DNA of 64,000 nt from Gp6-AA40 sp963723495 (lineage in GTDB: Bacteria; Acidobacteriota; Vicinamibacteria; Vicinamibacterales; UBA2999): NCBI GenBank assembly GCA_963723495.1, contig CAVRQR010000009.1, positions 434,001 to 498,000 of the forward strand, given 5' to 3'. Below, in pieces: positions 20,054-29,320 of this stretch; the stretch's first letter is position 1, and every line of letters starts with the position of its first letter. The notes under the pieces are model-generated. The model had not been told where the DNA came from, ran no database searches, and worked only from the letters and a program-made list of their open reading frames with translations. A program made the translations under genes and the position numbers.

Positions 20054-22447
20054 GTGCCAGCGCCTTCTCTGACAGGGCAGTCCATCCTGCACTACAACAT
20101 CCGCGAACGGCTTGGTGCCGGCGGCACGGGTGAAGTCTACGTTGCCGACGACACACGGCTCGGCCGCCAGGTGGCGTTGAAGTTCCTGAACGCCGATCGC
20201 CGGCGCGATGCGGACAGCCGGGCCCGGTTGCTGCGCGAAGCGCGTGCCGCGTCCCTGCTGCGATCGCCCCACATCGCGGTGACCTACGAGTTCGTCGAGC
20301 ATGACGACCAGCTGTTCATCGCCATGGAGTACGTCGAAGGCGAAGTGCTATCCGATCGGATTGCGCGTGGCCCGGTCCCGATCAGCGAAGCCGTCGACAT
20401 CGCCGCCCAGGTGGCGGATGCCCTCGACGAGGCGCACGGGCGCAACATCGTGCATCGCGACATCAAGAGCGGCAATCTGATTCAGACCAGGCGCGGCCTC
20501 GTGAAGGTGCTGGATTTCGGCCTTGCCAAGATGGAGGTGCCGCAATCGACGGAGAAGGCGCTGCGCTCGACGTCGGAGCTGCTCGTGACGTCACCAGGCA
20601 TGGTGCTCGGCACGATCGCCTACATGGCCCCCGAGCAGTTGCGTGCCGATCCTGTGGATCATCGCGTCGACCTCTTCGCGCTTGGCGTCGTGCTCTACGA
20701 ACTGCTCACGGCGCGTCTGCCGTTCAGGGGCGTCTCCCTCGCCGACACATTCGATCGGATCTTTCACGCGGAGCCGGAGCCGGTCTCTCGTTTCATTCCG
20801 GACGTCCCCGCTGAACTCGAACGCATCCTGCGCAAGGCACTGCAGAAGTCGGCCGACGATCGCTATCAGTCGGCCCGCGAGCTGCACATCGATCTGCGCC
20901 AGGTCGCACGCCGGCTCGAAGTCGAATGAATCGACCCAGGGGCTGCGGGCACCGAAGATCGAAACGGGTCAGCGGAGCATCGCCGTGCTGACGTTCACCA
21001 ACGTGACGCGCGATCCTCCGACGATTGGATCGGCACGGGCATCGCCGAAACAGTGACCTCCGATCTCAAGAACGTGCCGGACCTGGCGGTCATCAGTCGC
21101 GGGCAGATCTCGGAGCTGCTGAATGCGATGCGGCCCTCCGAGACGGCGAGCGAGCATCTGGCGGTCGAGATCGGACGACGCCTGGGTGCGTGGTGGGTCG
21201 TGTCGGGCGCGTATCAGCGGCTGGGAGAGCGCATCCGTGTGACCGCGCAGCTCGTCGAGGTACTGACGGGCAAGCTCATTCGAACCGTGAAGGTCGACGG
21301 GCGCGTCGACGAAATCTTCGAGCTGCAGGATCGCATCGTCTTCAACGTGAGCCGTGGCCTCGACGTGAAGCTGGGACGCGAGGACGCCGAGGCGATCGAA
21401 CGCGACGAGACGCGATCGGTCGAAGCCTTCGAAGCCTATTCCCGCGGCGTGCTGAACCTGCGTTCGGCAGGACGTGAGGCGATGGATCGGGCCATCGGTC
21501 TCTTCGAGCGCGCCGTCACCCTCGATCCCTCGTACGCGACGGCGTGGTCTGCACTCGGCGGAGCGTATTACTTGAAAGGTCTGTTCCTCGGTCTTCCCGA
21601 TCTGCACCACAAGGCGATGGAGCAGTTGCGCCGCGCAGTCGCTCTCAATCCTGCATTGGCCAACGCGCACGTCTGGCTGGGGAGCGCGCTGTTACAGCTG
21701 GGCGAAGTGGACCAGGGAATCGCGGCGCTCGAAACAGCCGGACGTCTCGACCCTGACAACGCCGATGTGCACCAGACGCTTGCCCGTGCGTTCTGGTTGT
21801 TCCGCGGCATGGTCCCCGAGGGCATTGCCGAACTGCGCCGGGCGATTGCGCTCAACCCCGAGGGCGGCTACTCGCACCTCCAGCTCGCGATGCTCGAGGC
21901 CTTGAGCGGTCATCTCGATGAGGCAGAGGCCTCGGCACGTCAGGCCATCGAGCTGCAGGAGCGCGCGATGTCGGGCACCGAAGGGTTGCTGATCGTCGGC
22001 GCGCACGCGCGTCTGGGCTACGTGCACTATTTGCGTGGCGACTACGACGCCGCCTACATCGAGTACCGGCGCGAGCTGGAATTCGTCACGACGAGCGATC
22101 ACGCGCTGCGCGAGCGGACGCTGATCGAGCTGCACCAGAAGCTCAGTGCCCTGCTTCGCGCCCGTGGCGATCGAGAGGCCGCGGATCGATTCGGCGACCT
22201 GGCCATCGCGGCTCACGCGCGTCGCGTCGCCAGCGGAGGTGACGATCCCGCCACGCGGTACTACATGGCTGCCCTCTACGCCGGGCGCGGCGACGTCGAA
22301 CGCACGCGCGAACATCTGGCGTTGCCCCTTCGCCGCCTGCCCGCGTTCACCAAGTGGCGGCTCCAGCGCGACAGGGACTTTGATCCGGTCAGACCGCAGT
22401 TGAACCTCTATTGGAGCTCTGGAGATGCTGGATCAATCGTTGATTGA
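20054..22447 (+). CDS. Ser/Thr protein kinase with TolB/FlgO-like and TPR C-terminal regions (two compensating frameshifts)
   Basis: A GTG start at 20054 follows an AAGGGA-type ribosome site. The kinase domain (residues 1-290) has GAGGTGEVY, QVALKFLN, FIAMEYVEGEVL, NIVHRDIKSGN, KVLDFGLAK and GTIAYMAPEQLRAD, all catalytic residues present. A frame change near 20930 precedes RSIAVLTFTNVTRDP. A second near 21015 restores ADDWIGTGIAETVTSDLKN, giving the TolB/FlgO-like domain (YQRLGERIRVTAQLVEVLTG). From about residue 460, repeated TPR helices run to the end, such as ATAWSALGGAYYLKG and ANAHVWLGSALLQLGEVDQG. Total span is exactly 798 codons, so one insertion and one deletion cancel. It is divergent from the aldolase operon. 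The signal sensed is unknown. Confidence 0.88.
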
Positions 22448-22480
22448 TGAATTGTGGCTCGTGGCGCGGTGACGCCGCCT

Positions 22481-22538
22481 TCAATCAACAATCGAAAATC
22501 ACAAATCACCAACGAATCAAAATCAAAAATCAATAACC
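22481..22538. repeat. AT-rich AATCAAA repeat tract in convergent intergenic region
   Basis: Between the convergent kinase and methyltransferase genes, a strongly AT-rich tract repeats the words AATCAA and AATCA, unlike its GC-rich surroundings. It may mark a termination zone. No gene is present. Confidence 0.5.
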
Positions 22539-22539
22539 A

Positions 22540-23293
22540 CTAATGGTGTGATTTCACTCCTACCGCCACGAGAGACAAACCAATCGGTGGTGGCAGTAAT
22601 CGTTCGAGTGGCAACGCCCACGGCGCTACCAGCCCCTCGAACAACTTCACCTGCGACAGTCTGTGCGCCGTGGACTTGCTGATGTGCGCGTTGTACATCC
22701 AGCCCGCCAGACCAATGGGGTTGGTGTAGCGAAGCCGAATCAGCTCGAGACCGGCTGCCTCGAATGCGCCGCGCAGCGAGCGCTTCGAATAGCGCCGATG
22801 ATGACCCAGCTCGGCATCGAGTGGACCGTATGCCGCTTGGACCGCCGGAACAAACACCAGCACGCGCCCTCCGGGCGCCAGGATTTCCTTGAACGCCCTC
22901 AGCGCGCCCGCATCGTCGGCGATGTGCTCCAGCACGTTGACACAGAGCACGGAATCGAACCGCAGGCTGGCGAGTTCGCTGCTGTCGCACTCCTCGAAGT
23001 GGCAGGTGCGGAGTGTGAACCGTGGATGGCTGCGCATCGCCTCCTGAATCCGCCCTACACAGTTCGGGTTGGGCTCGATACCGAGGACGAAGTCCGCGGT
23101 GTCGACCAGACGGGTGGTCATGGTGCCGATTCCCGAGCCCACCTCCAGCACTCGCCGGCCAATGAAGGGGCGAACCAGGCCGAAGACATGCTCGGCGTAC
23201 CGGCGGGCCTCCTGCATCGTTTCGAGGTCGTCGGCGGCGTAGCGCTCCTGGGTCTGGTTGAATCGTCGATCGGTGTGCGAAAAGTCCTGCATG
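22540..23293 (-). CDS. Class I SAM-dependent methyltransferase
   Basis: About 250 residues from MQDFSHTDRRFNQTQERYA at 23293. An upstream in-frame ATG at 23373 exists but would run through a GAACC repeat tract and overlap the divergent helicase start. SAM motif I is VLEVGSGIGTMTTRL, followed by VLGIEPNPNCVGR. Motif II region SVLCVNVLEHIADDAGALRA and GGRVLVFVPAVQAAYGPLD come next, then HHRRYSKRSLRGAFEAAG, characteristic of methyltransferase 11/12-type enzymes near glycan or lipid genes. The C-terminus is hydrophobic (LEGLVAPWALPLERLLPPP-like). The substrate cannot be named. Confidence 0.85.
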
Positions 23294-23371
23294 CGTCCCG
23301 CCACGGTACCACGAGCGATCACGAACTCGGAACTTGGAACCTCTGATGCTTTCGCCTTATGATCGTGCGTC

Positions 23372-25810
23372 ATGCCGGAACCGACCGAGGCCCCGTACTC
23401 GCCACTGGTTGACCGGTCATTTACCGAAGCTGCTCCAAAAGGCGGCGACCGGGCGCTGTCGCTGGTCCTCGACCGTCTGACCGGAGGTGCCGTCGAGCGG
23501 CCCGATGCGCCAGATGCCTGGGTCACCGCCGTGCGCCGTCTTCCAGCCCGTTCGGCGCAGTTCGGATCCGAGGTTGGCGGCGTCGACCAACGGCTCAGGG
23601 ACGTCCTGCGGGAGCGCGGGATAGAGGGCCTCTACACCCATCAGGCCGCCGCAATCGAGCATGCGTTGGGTCGCCGCAACGTCGTCATCACCACGCCGAC
23701 CGCGTCGGGAAAGACGTTGTGCTACAACGCGCCCGTCCTGAGCACGGTTCTGCGCGATCCATCGACCAGGGCGCTTTACCTCTTCCCCACCAAGGCACTC
23801 GCCCAGGATCAGCTGGCCGAACTGCATGGGCTCTCCGATCAGCTTTCACGTCGAAGCGACCTCGAGATTGGTGTGTTCACCTATGACGGGGATACGCCGC
23901 AGGATGCCCGGCGCGCGATCCGCGGTCGCGCGCACATCGTGCTCAGCAACCCCGACATGGTGCACTCGGGGATCCTCCCGCACCATCCGAGATGGGCGAA
24001 GCTGTTCGAGAACCTGCAGTTCGTGATCATCGACGAACTGCACGCCTATCGTGGCGTGTTCGGCAGCCATCTCACGAACGTGCTCAGGCGCCTGCGTCGA
24101 ATCTGCCGGCATTACGGTTCGAACCCCACGTTCGTCTGTTCATCGGCGACAATCGCAAACCCGCGCGAGCTGGCGGAAGCGCTGGTCGAGCAGCCATTCG
24201 AGCTGGTGTCCGAGAGTGGGGCGCCACGCGGCGAGAAGTGGTTCCTGTTCGTGAATCCGCCGGTTGTCAATCAGCAGCTTGGTATCCGTCGGTCGTACCT
24301 GGCCGAAACACGTCGTCTTGCGGCGGAGTTCCTGAAGCGCAGGCTTCAGGTCATCGTGTTCGCGCAGAGTCGTCTGTCCACTGAGATTCTCACCACGTAC
24401 CTGAAAGATGACTTTGAAGGTCCGCCGGGGACGCACGATCAGATCCGTGGCTACCGCGGTGGGTATCTACCGCAGCGTCGACGTGAAATTGAAAAAGGTC
24501 TGCGCGAAGGCAGCGTTCGCGCAGTGGTGTCGACGAATGCCCTGGAGCTCGGGATCGACATCGGCGCGCTCGACGCCTGCGTGATGGCGGGCTATCCAGG
24601 CACGATCGCCGCGACATGGCAGCGGGCGGGCCGCGCAGGCCGGCGCAGTGGCCGTTCGGCCGCGGTCCTGGTGGCGAGCAGCGCGCCGCTCGATCAGTTC
24701 GTCGTCCGCAACCCGTCTTACTTCTTTGACGCGGCGCCCGAGCACGCCCTCATCAACCCGGACAACCTGCACATCCTCGTCGACCACGTGAAGTGCGCGG
24801 CCTTCGAATTGCCGTTCACCACCTCGGAGCAGTACGGCAGGCACAACCTCCAGGAGGTGCTGGCTGTACTCGAGGAGAGTGGCTTCGTTCATCGGACCGA
24901 TGCCGAGGATGGTGGCGACGGGATCTGGCAGTGGACGAATGAATCCTATCCGGCCGACGCGGTCAGTCTCCGAGCGGTGTCTTCAGATAACTTCGTGGTG
25001 ATCGATACGACCCACGGCTCGGATGTGATCGGTGAGACGAGTTTCACCAGTGGTCCGGCAACGCTGCACGAGAAGGCGATTTACCTGGTCGAGGGTGTCT
25101 TGTACCAGGTGGAGAAGCTCGACTTCGAGGGACGCAAGGCGTACGTGCGCCGGATCGACTGCGACTACTACACGGATGCGATCACCTACACCAAGATCAC
25201 CGTTCTCGAGACGTTCGCCAGCGAGGCGACGCGATCGCACGGCGAGGTTCACGTCTCCTCCCGCGTCGTCGGATTCAAGAAGATCAAGTTCTATACGAAC
25301 GAGAACGTCGGATCGGGCGAGCTCGATCTGCCCGAGCAGCAGATGCACACGACGGCCTACTGGCTGACGGTCCCCGCGACCGTGATAGCCGCCTTGCCGT
25401 TCGCTTCCGACGATCGCCGCGATGGCGTCGTCGGGTTGTCGTTCGCGATGCGGCAGATCGCGCAGCTGCTGTTGATGTGCGACCGTCAGGACATCGGCAT
25501 ATCGATTGGCAGCGGCAACGAAGGCGACAGCCCCGAACTAACCCGCACGGGAGAACCGGTGACGTTGTCCGATGAGCCTCGCATTTTCATCTACGACAAC
25601 TATCCGGGTGGGATCGGCTTCAGTGAGCCTCTGTTTGCGCTCGACGAGGACCTACGCCGCCGCACCCGTGACCTCATTGCCGGCTGCGAGTGTCAGAGCG
25701 GTTGCCCGACGTGTGTAGGGCCGATTGGAAACACCGGCCCGATGGCCAAGACAGTTGCGCTGCGGATCCTCGATCTTATCGAGGCCACCGCTCGGGAGTT
25801 GCCGGCGTGA
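23372..25810 (+). CDS. mrfA: DEAD/DEAH-box helicase with DUF1998 Zn-binding C-terminus (MrfA/YprA family)
   Basis: Superfamily 2 helicase of 812 residues, intact. Motifs in order: THQAAAIEHAL (Q-motif region), TPTASGKT (motif I, about residue 107), DELHAYRG (motif II, about 220), SSATIAN (motif III, about 255), STNALELGIDIG (motif V) and WQRAGRAGRR (motif VI, about 417). The C-terminal DUF1998 region ends with CECQSGCPTC (about 771-784), the four-cysteine zinc site of MrfA. In Bacillus subtilis MrfA works with exonuclease MrfB to repair mitomycin C adducts. The next gene is the MrfB homologue, with a GTGA overlap, so the pair likely acts in the same DNA repair route. Confidence 0.9.
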   Translation: MPEPTEAPYSPLVDRSFTEAAPKGGDRALSLVLDRLTGGAVERPDAPDAWVTAVRRLPARSAQFGSEVGGVDQRLRDVLRERGIEGLYTHQAAAIEHALGRRNVVITTPTASGKTLCYNAPVLSTVLRDPSTRALYLFPTKALAQDQLAELHGLSDQLSRRSDLEIGVFTYDGDTPQDARRAIRGRAHIVLSNPDMVHSGILPHHPRWAKLFENLQFVIIDELHAYRGVFGSHLTNVLRRLRRICRHYGSNPTFVCSSATIANPRELAEALVEQPFELVSESGAPRGEKWFLFVNPPVVNQQLGIRRSYLAETRRLAAEFLKRRLQVIVFAQSRLSTEILTTYLKDDFEGPPGTHDQIRGYRGGYLPQRRREIEKGLREGSVRAVVSTNALELGIDIGALDACVMAGYPGTIAATWQRAGRAGRRSGRSAAVLVASSAPLDQFVVRNPSYFFDAAPEHALINPDNLHILVDHVKCAAFELPFTTSEQYGRHNLQEVLAVLEESGFVHRTDAEDGGDGIWQWTNESYPADAVSLRAVSSDNFVVIDTTHGSDVIGETSFTSGPATLHEKAIYLVEGVLYQVEKLDFEGRKAYVRRIDCDYYTDAITYTKITVLETFASEATRSHGEVHVSSRVVGFKKIKFYTNENVGSGELDLPEQQMHTTAYWLTVPATVIAALPFASDDRRDGVVGLSFAMRQIAQLLLMCDRQDIGISIGSGNEGDSPELTRTGEPVTLSDEPRIFIYDNYPGGIGFSEPLFALDEDLRRRTRDLIAGCECQSGCPTCVGPIGNTGPMAKTVALRILDLIEATARELPA

Positions 25811-27084
25811 GTTCGATTGCCGACCGGCTGCGTGGGATTCTCCGCCCCGGCGGGTCGACTCCTGGCGGGTCTCAAGAACAAGAGCCGCCCTACGGTGCAG
25901 AGATAAACGACCCTTCACGGCAGCGTAGGCCGGGTCCTGTGGACCCGGCGGAGATACTCGATGGCGAGTGGAAGCAATCCGGATCGCATCGATTCCTGAT
26001 CGTGGAGCGCAGCTATGCTCCCGGCCATCGTCACGGCTCGATCTGTGTTGCTGACGGCCTTCCGCCGGAAGAGGGCTGGTCGCGCCTCGCGTTGCTTGCC
26101 GGTGTCCCCTGTGGGGGAAATCTCCTGTTCGTGGACCTCGAGACCACGGGGCTTGCCGGTGGTGCGGGCAGCTACGCATTTCTCGTGGGGTGTGGCTGGT
26201 TCGAGCGAGGCCGTTTTCGAGTCCGGCAATTCCTGCTCTCGAGCTTTGCTTCCGAGCGCGCGTTGCTGGACGCCGTGCGAGAAGTTGCAAGCGCGGTCGA
26301 CGCCCTCGTCACCTACAACGGAAAGTCATTCGACCTTCCGCTCATCGAAACGCGGTTCGCCCTGAACCGATTGCCGACACCGTTCGACGGGATGCCGCAC
26401 GTCGACATGCTCCATCACGCCAGGCGACTCTGGCACGGTCACGACGACGGCCATCGTCTCAGCAGTCTCGAATCGAGCCTGCTCGGGCACGATAGGGAAG
26501 GCGATGTTCCTGGATTCGAGATCCCCTCGCGCTACTTCCACTACGTGCGTACCGGCGACGCGCGCCCGCTCGGTGCCGTGCTCGAGCACAACCGTCGCGA
26601 CCTCCTGTCGCTTGCGCTGCTGACGGCGCGAGCCGCGCAGCTGCTCGACGAGGGAGTGGCGGCTACGACCAGCGCACGCGAAGCGCTCGGGATCGGTCGC
26701 CTGTACGAGCGGTCGGGGATGATCGCGGACGCTCTGACCTGTTATGCGAGAGCCGCGGATATGGGTCCGGGTGTGTGCGCGGAGGCGCTCTACGCGCACG
26801 CCGTGTTGTTACGTCGATTGCGTCGCTACGAGGTGGCAGCAGAGGCTTGGCAGCGCCTGCTCGACCTTCCCGACTGTTCGCCGCGCCTTCAGCGTGAGGC
26901 TGCCGAAGCGCTGGCCGTGCATCACGAGCACAGGCTGCGAAGTCTGTTGTCCGCCAGGCGCCTGGCGATGCAGTCGCTGCAATTCGACGGCACGACCACG
27001 CGCCGGCTGGCGACCGAGTACCGGCTCGCGCGGCTCGACCGCAAGCTGGCCCGCGCGGAGCCTGCAATGCCGGCACTATTTTGA
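25807..27084 (+). CDS. mrfB: DEDD-type exonuclease with helical-repeat C-terminus (MrfB/YprB family)
   Basis: 425 residues from a GTG that overlaps the mrfA stop (GTGA), starting SSIADRLRGILR. The RNase H-like exonuclease core has FVDLETTGLAGGAGSYAFL (catalytic D and E, about residue 108), VTYNGKSFDLPLIETRFAL (about 167), HVDMLHHARRLW and LEHNRRDLLSLALL (last Asp). The C-terminal 150 residues are TPR-like helices (ALGIGRLYERSGMIADAL, VAAEAWQRLLDLPD), as in YprB. The exonuclease probably degrades the damaged strand opened by MrfA. The first 80 residues are proline- and arginine-rich and poorly conserved. Confidence 0.9.
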   Translation: MSSIADRLRGILRPGGSTPGGSQEQEPPYGAEINDPSRQRRPGPVDPAEILDGEWKQSGSHRFLIVERSYAPGHRHGSICVADGLPPEEGWSRLALLAGVPCGGNLLFVDLETTGLAGGAGSYAFLVGCGWFERGRFRVRQFLLSSFASERALLDAVREVASAVDALVTYNGKSFDLPLIETRFALNRLPTPFDGMPHVDMLHHARRLWHGHDDGHRLSSLESSLLGHDREGDVPGFEIPSRYFHYVRTGDARPLGAVLEHNRRDLLSLALLTARAAQLLDEGVAATTSAREALGIGRLYERSGMIADALTCYARAADMGPGVCAEALYAHAVLLRRLRRYEVAAEAWQRLLDLPDCSPRLQREAAEALAVHHEHRLRSLLSARRLAMQSLQFDGTTTRRLATEYRLARLDRKLARAEPAMPALF

Positions 27085-27099
27085 TGTTGTGCGAGTGAT

Positions 27100-27123
27100 G
27101 AGGCGGGTCTAAAGACCCGCCTC
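27100..27123. terminator. Strong hairpin after mrfB
   Basis: GAGGCGGGTCT and AGACCCGCCTC form perfect 11-base arms with a two-base loop. It lies between convergent mrfB and rpmE. No long T run follows, so termination would be hairpin-driven. Confidence 0.65.
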
Positions 27124-27188
27124 TACGATTGCAGATGCGTCTGCGATTGCAGGTAGCGGCGGGCCTTTAGACACCGACGTGACGCCGA

Positions 27189-27497
27189 CTACGCTGACGC
27201 CGAGGCCTTGGCAGACTTGGTCGTCTTCTTCTTCCCTGTCGCGCCAGCGGCTTTAGTGGCTTTCACGGCCTTGGCAGCGGTCTTCCGCTGCTCGGACGTC
27301 TGTGCCCCGAACTTCTTGGTGAACCGCTCGACTCGGCCTTCGGTGTCGATGAGCTTCTGCCGACCAGTGAAGAACGGGTGGCACGCGGAGCAGATTTCCA
27401 GGTGCAATTCGGGCTTGGTCGACCGCGTCTTGAACGTGTTTCCGCACGCGCAGCGGACCTCGACCACCTGGTACTTGGGATGGATGCCTTCCTTCAC
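27189..27497 (-). CDS. rpmE: 50S ribosomal protein L31 with basic C-terminal tail
   Basis: The start is taken as GTG at 27497, giving MKEGIHPKYQVVEVRCACG, the normal L31 N-terminus. The zinc ligands CAC and CSAC identify the C+ form. The core ends at RVERFTKKFG. A further 35 residues rich in Lys, Ala and Thr (KKKTTKSAKASASA) extend it to about 102 residues, longer than the usual 70-80. L31 sits on the large subunit bridging to the small one; the C+ form also stores zinc. Flanks: the mrfB hairpin downstream and divergent glnA upstream. Confidence 0.93.
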   Translation of the reverse strand: MKEGIHPKYQVVEVRCACGNTFKTRSTKPELHLEICSACHPFFTGRQKLIDTEGRVERFTKKFGAQTSEQRKTAAKAVKATKAAGATGKKKTTKSAKASASA

Positions 27498-27685
27498 TGC
27501 CACTCCTTCCGAACAGCTGGAAACTTCCATTCTAGCAGATCGCTGGTCCGCCTAGGGTATGCTTCGCCTCTCGGCGGGGCGTGCCGGCAACGGCCGCTCT
27601 CCCTGGCTCATTTTCCTTAATGGTCACCGTGAAGCGCGCCTGTCCGGGCGCGCTTCCGGACTCGGAGAATTCGCGAGGAGCACCT

Positions 27686-29125
27686 ATGACGCCAGACGAC
27701 TTCCCCAAGAACGCCAAAGAACTCTTTGCCTACGCCAAGAAGAACCAGGCGGAGATGCTGGACCTGAAGTTCGTGGACTTGCTCGGGAGCTGGCAGCACT
27801 GCTCGTTTCCGATCGACACGCTGGATGAAGGCACCTTCGAGGAGGGCCTCGGGTTCGACGGCTCGTCAATTCGCGGCTGGATGGGCATCCATGAGTCCGA
27901 CATGATGGCCCTCCCGGACCCTGCAACGGCACGCCTCGATCCGTTCTTTGCGAAGCCGACGGTTAGCGTGATCGCCAACGTGGTCGATCCCGTCACGCGT
28001 AAGGATTTCACGCGCGACCCGCGCCACGTCGCGCGCAAAGCCGAGGAGTACCTGAGGCAATCGGGGATTGCGGACACCTGCTTCATCGGGCCCGAGCCGG
28101 AGTTCTTCATCTTCGACGAGGTCCGCTACGAACAGAACCAGCACCGCGGCTACTACCAGATTGACTCGATCGAAGGCGCGTGGAACACGGCTCGCATCGA
28201 GGAGCCGAACCTTGGTTACAAACCGAGCTTCAAGGGAGGCTACTTTCCGGTCAGCCCAACCGACACCTTTCACGACTTGCGCGGCGAGATGGTCTACGAG
28301 ATGCGAAACGTGGGGATCATCGTCGAGGCGCACCATCATGAGGTCGCCACGGCCGGCCAGTCGGAAATCGACATGAGGTTCCAGCCGCTGGTCAGGATGG
28401 CTGATCAGTTCATGTGGTACAAGTACATCTGCAAGAACGTCGCGAAGCGCCACGGCAAGACGGTGACGTTCATGCCGAAGCCGATCTTCGAGGACAACGG
28501 CAGCGGGATGCATACGCACACCTCGCTGTGGAAGGGCGGGACGCCGCTGTTCGCCGGTGATGGCTACGCCGGGCTCAGCCAGCTTGGCCTGTGGGCCGCA
28601 GGCGGCCTGCTCAAGCACGCCCCCACGATTCTCGCGTTCGCTGCTCCGACCACCAACTCGTACCGCCGACTGGTGCCCGGGTTCGAGGCGCCCGTCAACC
28701 TGGCGCTCTCGGCGCGCAACCGGTCAGCCGCCATCCGTATTCCGATGTACTCGAAGAGCCCGAAGGCCAAGCGCCTCGAGTTCCGCTGCCCGGACCCGAG
28801 CTGCAACGGCTACCTGGCGTGGTCGGCGATGCTGATGGCGATGATGGACGGCATTCAGAACAAGATGGACCACGGCAAGCCACTCGATCGCGACATCTAC
28901 GAGATGACGCGCAACGAGATGAAGGAGATGGGGATTCGGACCACCCCCGGCTCGCTCGAAGAGGCCGTCAACGCGCTCGAGGCCGATCACGCGTTCCTGC
29001 TGCGCGGCGACGTCTTCACCAAGGATCTGATCGAGACCTGGATCGACTGGAAGCGGTCCAAGGAGCTCGATCCGATCCGGCTGCGCCCGCATCCCCACGA
29101 GTTCTCGCTGTACTACGACAACTAG
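27686..29125 (+). CDS. glnA: Type I glutamine synthetase
   Basis: ATP-dependent ammonia assimilation enzyme, 479 residues. Start ATG at 27686 is 5 bases after a GAGGAG ribosome site; longer in-frame starts lack one. Motifs: GFDGSSIRGW (residues near 52), GPEPEFFIFDE (metal ligands, about 135), EAHHHEVATAGQSEIDM, FEDNGSGMHTHTSLW (about 270), PGFEAPVNLALSARNRSAAI and KAKRLEFRCPDPSCNGYL. The tyrosine aligned with the adenylylation site is at about 405, but its context is DIYEMTRNE rather than the classical NLYDLPPEE. A short GC hairpin follows. This is the central nitrogen gene of the window. Confidence 0.97.
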   Translation: MTPDDFPKNAKELFAYAKKNQAEMLDLKFVDLLGSWQHCSFPIDTLDEGTFEEGLGFDGSSIRGWMGIHESDMMALPDPATARLDPFFAKPTVSVIANVVDPVTRKDFTRDPRHVARKAEEYLRQSGIADTCFIGPEPEFFIFDEVRYEQNQHRGYYQIDSIEGAWNTARIEEPNLGYKPSFKGGYFPVSPTDTFHDLRGEMVYEMRNVGIIVEAHHHEVATAGQSEIDMRFQPLVRMADQFMWYKYICKNVAKRHGKTVTFMPKPIFEDNGSGMHTHTSLWKGGTPLFAGDGYAGLSQLGLWAAGGLLKHAPTILAFAAPTTNSYRRLVPGFEAPVNLALSARNRSAAIRIPMYSKSPKAKRLEFRCPDPSCNGYLAWSAMLMAMMDGIQNKMDHGKPLDRDIYEMTRNEMKEMGIRTTPGSLEEAVNALEADHAFLLRGDVFTKDLIETWIDWKRSKELDPIRLRPHPHEFSLYYDN

Positions 29126-29126
29126 C

Positions 29127-29140
29127 GAGGCGTTCGCCTC
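29127..29140. terminator. Short GC hairpin after glnA
   Basis: GAGGCG, loop TT, CGCCTC immediately after the glnA stop at 29125. The stem is only 6 bases with no T run, so its strength as a terminator is doubtful. Confidence 0.4.
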
Positions 29141-29320
29141 AGACCGGCGCGCTAGTGTGGCGTCTTCCGGCCTCGCTTCGCAGTGCAGGCCGTCTTGACC
29201 GGGAAACCCGCACTCAACGCGCGGGCGCAGGCGGTCTTGAAGACGTCTCGCGAGACTCCGCCGGCGAAAGCCTGGCTCGTCGAAGGTGTCGAGGAGACGC
29301 ACACGGGAGTAAGGGCCGTC

